Below are positions 23,117-25,976 of a stretch of 25,976 nucleotides of DNA, piece after piece (within the stretch, counting starts at the first letter, position 1; every line of letters starts with the position of its first letter). This stretch comes from a virus. Below the pieces are notes generated by a model that did no database searches, was not told where the DNA came from, and was given only the letters and a program-made list of their open reading frames with translations. The position numbers and the translations under genes are program-made. The stretch spans positions 1-25,976 of the IMG/VR virus record IMGVR_UViG_3300028372_000042; one strand, 5' to 3'.

Positions 23117-25173
23117 GTGTCGAAATCCTTAACGAACTTTCCAGGGTTATCTATATTCTTCACACGCTGCTTCTCGATGGTACCCATGTCCATCCCACTG
23201 AAGCTGTCTATGCCGCCCCCGCCACCGGGGTTAACATGGTGTTGGTTGAAGTCTTTGACGAAATCATCGTCGACCACCCTGTTATCCTTGCCTGCTCCCT
23301 TGACCTTCAGTTCCTCGAAAGTTCGATTCCCGAAGTCGATGGGTTCCTCCCCGAAAGGAGTCCCAGCTAGAGAAGCAAATGCAATAGCCCATGCGTAATC
23401 GGCATGGTGAAGCTTCTTGTCAGCAGCCCGGTAAGAGGTATTCTTGCTGGGCGTGATAACACGCTTAATGGAGTGCAGGTCCGTGACTTTATCCTTCTCA
23501 TAAGCCAGGGCCAGACCGTAGTTCTCCAAGCGGGCACGGAGATTTGTCATCTCTCGTTCCTGCTTGGAATTCGACCCACCCATCTGGAGTGCCTCGAATT
23601 GATCCTCCCAGTTTGCAGACAGGTATTGACCAATCTGCATACCGACGCCGGTGCAGTCCATGCGCATCTTGCGGACGAAGCCATCTTGCAGCACGCGATT
23701 AAAGTACGCTTGCTGCGCAGGGAGGCTCCATCCGTTGCGCCTCATGTTGAATCTTTCGACTTGAAGAGTCCCTCCATTGGGAAGGCGAACTTCTTCCAGA
23801 ACAACAAATTCGGTGCTATGTCGAGTGGTTCCGATATCTGCTCCTCCAATGAGGTTGCGAGATACCTCGCCGCGTTGAACGGCGGAATATAAGTCTTCAA
23901 GCGAATCGTAGCTCTTGAACGTTGTGTCTTCATATCGCTCCACTATCGGCCAGTCGCGTTCGCTCAGCGCCTCCTCAATCGGAATCGAGAAATCACGCCG
24001 CTCGAAGTTGTAGTCGTCCAAGTTAGAAACGGATATTGGGTACATCGCGTTAAGGATCAACTCACGACTGAAGAAAGATGCTTGGGCATCAACAAAGAAG
24101 CCCTCGAATTCCTGACGAAAGGATTCTTCGTCGTTTGCTTGGTAATACTGCTTAAGCAGCGAGTCGTTACCAAATCGGTGAACCCGCTCCTCAGTGTTCA
24201 TGTCGGGAGCGTTAGCCTCCGCATAAGCCAGGAACTCTTCAGTGGGTTCCTTGAGGTAGCGCTTACAGTCCCACCAGTGAATCCACCGGCGCTCATAATC
24301 CGGGTAGTTGTCTAACTGGGTGACAATCTCGTAAAACTTTCCGGACTTACCGAACGGCGTGGACGTGATGTCCAACGTCGATTTGGTCATTGCGGTAGCC
24401 GGTAGAGCACTCTCATAGATCTCGTCAGCAAACTGGTAGAATGCCAACTCATCGAGAAAGATGTCACCGTTGATTCCACGAATGGGTCGCTGTGCGTGGG
24501 AGACGATCTTCGAGATCGTGCCGTTGTAGTTCTCCCATTCGATGAGTTGCATCGGGTCACGAATGATCTTCTTGTGGAACCGAGGCGGCAGAGCCGATAG
24601 GAACTGCTTGACATATTTGATCTTGTTGATCGCCTCCTCTTTCTTATAGGAGGTGAAGATCGCTGTATAGTTGCGACCGTCGACCAAGATGCCACGAGCG
24701 AACGCCTTAGCAGCGAACGCTGTACTCAAACCAGTCTGTCGAGCCTTGTTAGAGATGTAGTTGGTGTAGATATCAAGGTAATCTAACTGATACCACTCCC
24801 AACTCCAGGTCTCACCCGGTGGCACGAACTTGTCCAACTCATCTTGTTCGAGGAGTCCATAAACAAGTCCAACCTCTGAAGCCATAAACTCCAAGAGGTC
24901 ATCCATCTCTTCCGGCTCTGGGTCTCTGTTGACCCAGCCCGGTGTTCCTTTCGAGTCATCGTCGTAGACCGACTTCTTATAGGGCCGATCTGCGGACTCC
25001 TTTACATCGTCGTCAGTCGCGCTTGTGATGATCCCCTTCTTCTTTGGAACAAGGATTTCATCATTCTGCGTGACAATCTCACTCTTGGATTCAGACTTGC
25101 TCAACCCAAGTGAATCACTGTCGCCATCATCGGTGCCACTCGTGTCGGCAAATGGATCATCTCGTTGTGACAT
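23110..25173 (-). CDS. Terminase large subunit
   Basis: It pumps DNA into the prohead and cuts it. At 687 residues it has an extended, Ser/Asp-rich N-terminus of about 85 residues, then the ATPase: a deviant Walker A with ARQTGLST (143-151), Walker B GDIFLDEL with the catalytic Glu at 242, and coupling motif TSTPFG (270-275). The C-terminal nuclease of RNase H-like fold shows its metal-binding acids in GGADIGTTRHSTEF (D446), RMDCTGVG (D506) and LHHADYAWA (D592). A Gly-rich patch (NPGGGGGIDS) lies near the C-terminus and may be a flexible linker to the portal-binding tail. ATG 25173 has GAGG upstream. It closely precedes and overlaps the portal gene. Confidence 0.93.
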   Translation of the reverse strand: MSQRDDPFADTSGTDDGDSDSLGLSKSESKSEIVTQNDEILVPKKKGIITSATDDDVKESADRPYKKSVYDDDSKGTPGWVNRDPEPEEMDDLLEFMASEVGLVYGLLEQDELDKFVPPGETWSWEWYQLDYLDIYTNYISNKARQTGLSTAFAAKAFARGILVDGRNYTAIFTSYKKEEAINKIKYVKQFLSALPPRFHKKIIRDPMQLIEWENYNGTISKIVSHAQRPIRGINGDIFLDELAFYQFADEIYESALPATAMTKSTLDITSTPFGKSGKFYEIVTQLDNYPDYERRWIHWWDCKRYLKEPTEEFLAYAEANAPDMNTEERVHRFGNDSLLKQYYQANDEESFRQEFEGFFVDAQASFFSRELILNAMYPISVSNLDDYNFERRDFSIPIEEALSERDWPIVERYEDTTFKSYDSLEDLYSAVQRGEVSRNLIGGADIGTTRHSTEFVVLEEVRLPNGGTLQVERFNMRRNGWSLPAQQAYFNRVLQDGFVRKMRMDCTGVGMQIGQYLSANWEDQFEALQMGGSNSKQEREMTNLRARLENYGLALAYEKDKVTDLHSIKRVITPSKNTSYRAADKKLHHADYAWAIAFASLAGTPFGEEPIDFGNRTFEELKVKGAGKDNRVVDDDFVKDFNQHHVNPGGGGGIDSFSGMDMGTIEKQRVKNIDNPGKFVKDFDTW

Positions 25174-25190
25174 GCCAACACCTCAATCAA

Positions 25191-25556
25191 TCAGTATCTC
25201 GATCCACGACCTAGGTACTTGCGAATGTCGTGAGGCTTGTTCTTGAGCATCAGATCGAATTTCACATCCGTCTGGGGCGGGTCAGGTTTGAACCTGGGTT
25301 CAGCCTTGACCTCCTCCTCTTCGTCGTCTTCCTTCTCTTCCGAGAGTTCATCGACGATTTCGATGCCGTCATCCAAGTGATGAAGGGATTGGACTTCTTC
25401 GTCCTCTTCTTCAGCCACCTCGATATCCTCCTCTACAAGTACCTCTTCCTCTTCTGCAAGTTCTTCTTCAGCTTCGGAGTCCTCGAAGGTTCCCTCGGAG
25501 AATCCGAAGTTGCCGTCAAGGGAGAAGCCTACTTCTTTCTCTTCACCATTGGCCAT
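25191..25556 (-). CDS. Very acidic small protein before terminase large subunit
   Basis: A 121-residue protein; the central 65 residues are mostly Glu and Asp (EEELAEEEEVLVEEDIEVAE). The ends are more ordinary (GFSLDGNFGFSEG at the start and KFDLMLKNKPHDIRKYLG at the end). ATG 25556 has AGG upstream, just after the stop of the preceding gene. It lies where a small terminase subunit might be expected, but no DNA-binding helix-turn-helix is visible. Acidic proteins may act as DNA mimics or charge partners of basic packaging components; this is speculation. The gene holds one copy of the window's palindrome, encoding E-P-R-F. Confidence 0.6.
   Translation of the reverse strand: MANGEEKEVGFSLDGNFGFSEGTFEDSEAEEELAEEEEVLVEEDIEVAEEEDEEVQSLHHLDDGIEIVDELSEEKEDDEEEEVKAEPRFKPDPPQTDVKFDLMLKNKPHDIRKYLGRGSRY
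25288..25303. repeat. TGAAC-N4-GTTCA palindrome, copy inside acidic gene
   Basis: The plus strand reads TTTGAACCTGGGTTCAG, with the core GAAC-CTGG-GTTC at 25290-25301. The host frame encodes E-P-R-F in the same codon phase as the other coding copies. Confidence 0.7.
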
Positions 25557-25565
25557 TTCTGAACC

Positions 25566-25976
25566 TCATGTAAAAGCCCACTCTTCAATTTCGATTTCTT
25601 CTTCCCAATCACCCTCATCAACAGGGTCAGCCTCAACGAGTTCAGGCTTTTCAGACTCAGGTTCTTCAGACCCTTTCTCAACCGCGGCTTCCTCGAATTC
25701 ATCGAAGTTGTCGCCGGTCTCGGCAGTCTCATCAGCCTTGTTAGTCAGCTTATTACGCGTGCGACGCATAATAGTAAGCTCCTCGTACTTTTTGCGTACG
25801 GAGTGCTGAATCTCACTGCGCTCGGTGCGGTCTGTAGCTTCCCCGTCGTCGAGACGGGTGTGCTTGTCTGTCTTGTCCCAGAGCTTGAAGAAATTCTTGA
25901 AGTCTGTGAACTTCGCGAACCTCTCTTTGAATTGAACTTTCTCCTGGATGGAGATGTCCTCTTCCGGTACCCCGGC
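25566..25976 (-). CDS. Acidic-tailed protein, 5' end outside window
   Basis: The open frame continues to the window edge, so at least 136 residues are present and the start is not visible. The upstream part is basic and helical (VQFKERFAKFTDFKNFFKLW, then SEIQHSVRKKYEELTIMRR), followed by an acidic tail (EEAAVEKGSEEPESEKPEL, ending EEIEIEEWAFT). An internal ATG at 25769 exists but the coding pattern runs well past it. Being two genes before TerL, it could be a small terminase subunit or another packaging factor, but no family motif was recognised. Confidence 0.65.
   Translation of the reverse strand, partial: AGVPEEDISIQEKVQFKERFAKFTDFKNFFKLWDKTDKHTRLDDGEATDRTERSEIQHSVRKKYEELTIMRRTRNKLTNKADETAETGDNFDEFEEAAVEKGSEEPESEKPELVEADPVDEGDWEEEIEIEEWAFT

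Overview
The window is one continuous block of late structural genes from a tailed double-stranded DNA bacteriophage (or prophage), all on the minus strand, so the genes read from high to low coordinates. It has a large terminase, a portal, a protease-scaffold, a gpD-like decoration protein, a gpE-like major capsid protein, a tail tube protein of the Phage_tube_2 type and a very long tape measure protein. No sheath gene is visible, which points to a long, non-contractile tail (siphovirus morphology). Base composition is near balanced by eye. The host cannot be named. A group of small membrane and coiled-coil proteins with spanin-like shapes weakly suggests a Gram-negative host.

Layout in transcription order. 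Packaging and portal (25976-21479): the end of an acidic protein cut by the window edge, a second acidic protein, TerL, and a DUF935/Mu gp29-like portal. Head (21457-18068): a protease fused to a scaffold with its own internal start, a decoration protein and the major capsid protein. Small-gene cluster (18004-16114): a lysine-tailed protein, a three-helix holin-like protein and three short membrane/coiled-coil proteins that resemble a lysis cassette without an endolysin. Head-tail joining (16102-14035): an adaptor, a neck/completion protein and a terminator-like protein. Tail (14011 to the window start): a 632-residue tail tube protein, a membrane-associated HExxH protein, a membrane ORF whose in-frame 3' half has its own strong ribosome site (candidate tail assembly chaperone), a second chaperone candidate, and a tape measure gene of at least 3,241 codons that runs off the window.

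Genes are tightly packed, often with 1-20 base overlaps or gaps and clear AGGAGG-type ribosome sites. The exceptions are three short intergenic gaps after the major capsid, tail tube and putative chaperone genes. Each holds an intrinsic terminator, so these abundant or regulated products probably get more mRNA than the genes after them. No noncoding stretch reaches 300 bases. No tRNA, CRISPR array, insertion sequence or attachment site was seen.

The most unusual feature is a dispersed palindrome, TGAAC-YYRR-GTTCA (core GAAC-N4-GTTC), found eight times. Three copies abut the three terminators, one covers the portal stop codon, and four lie inside genes in an identical codon phase. This looks like a phage-wide regulatory site, comparable in distribution to the stoperators of some temperate actinophages and similar in core to the Gram-positive LexA box. 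The second highlight is a lysozyme-superfamily-like domain near residue 2764 of the giant tape measure protein.
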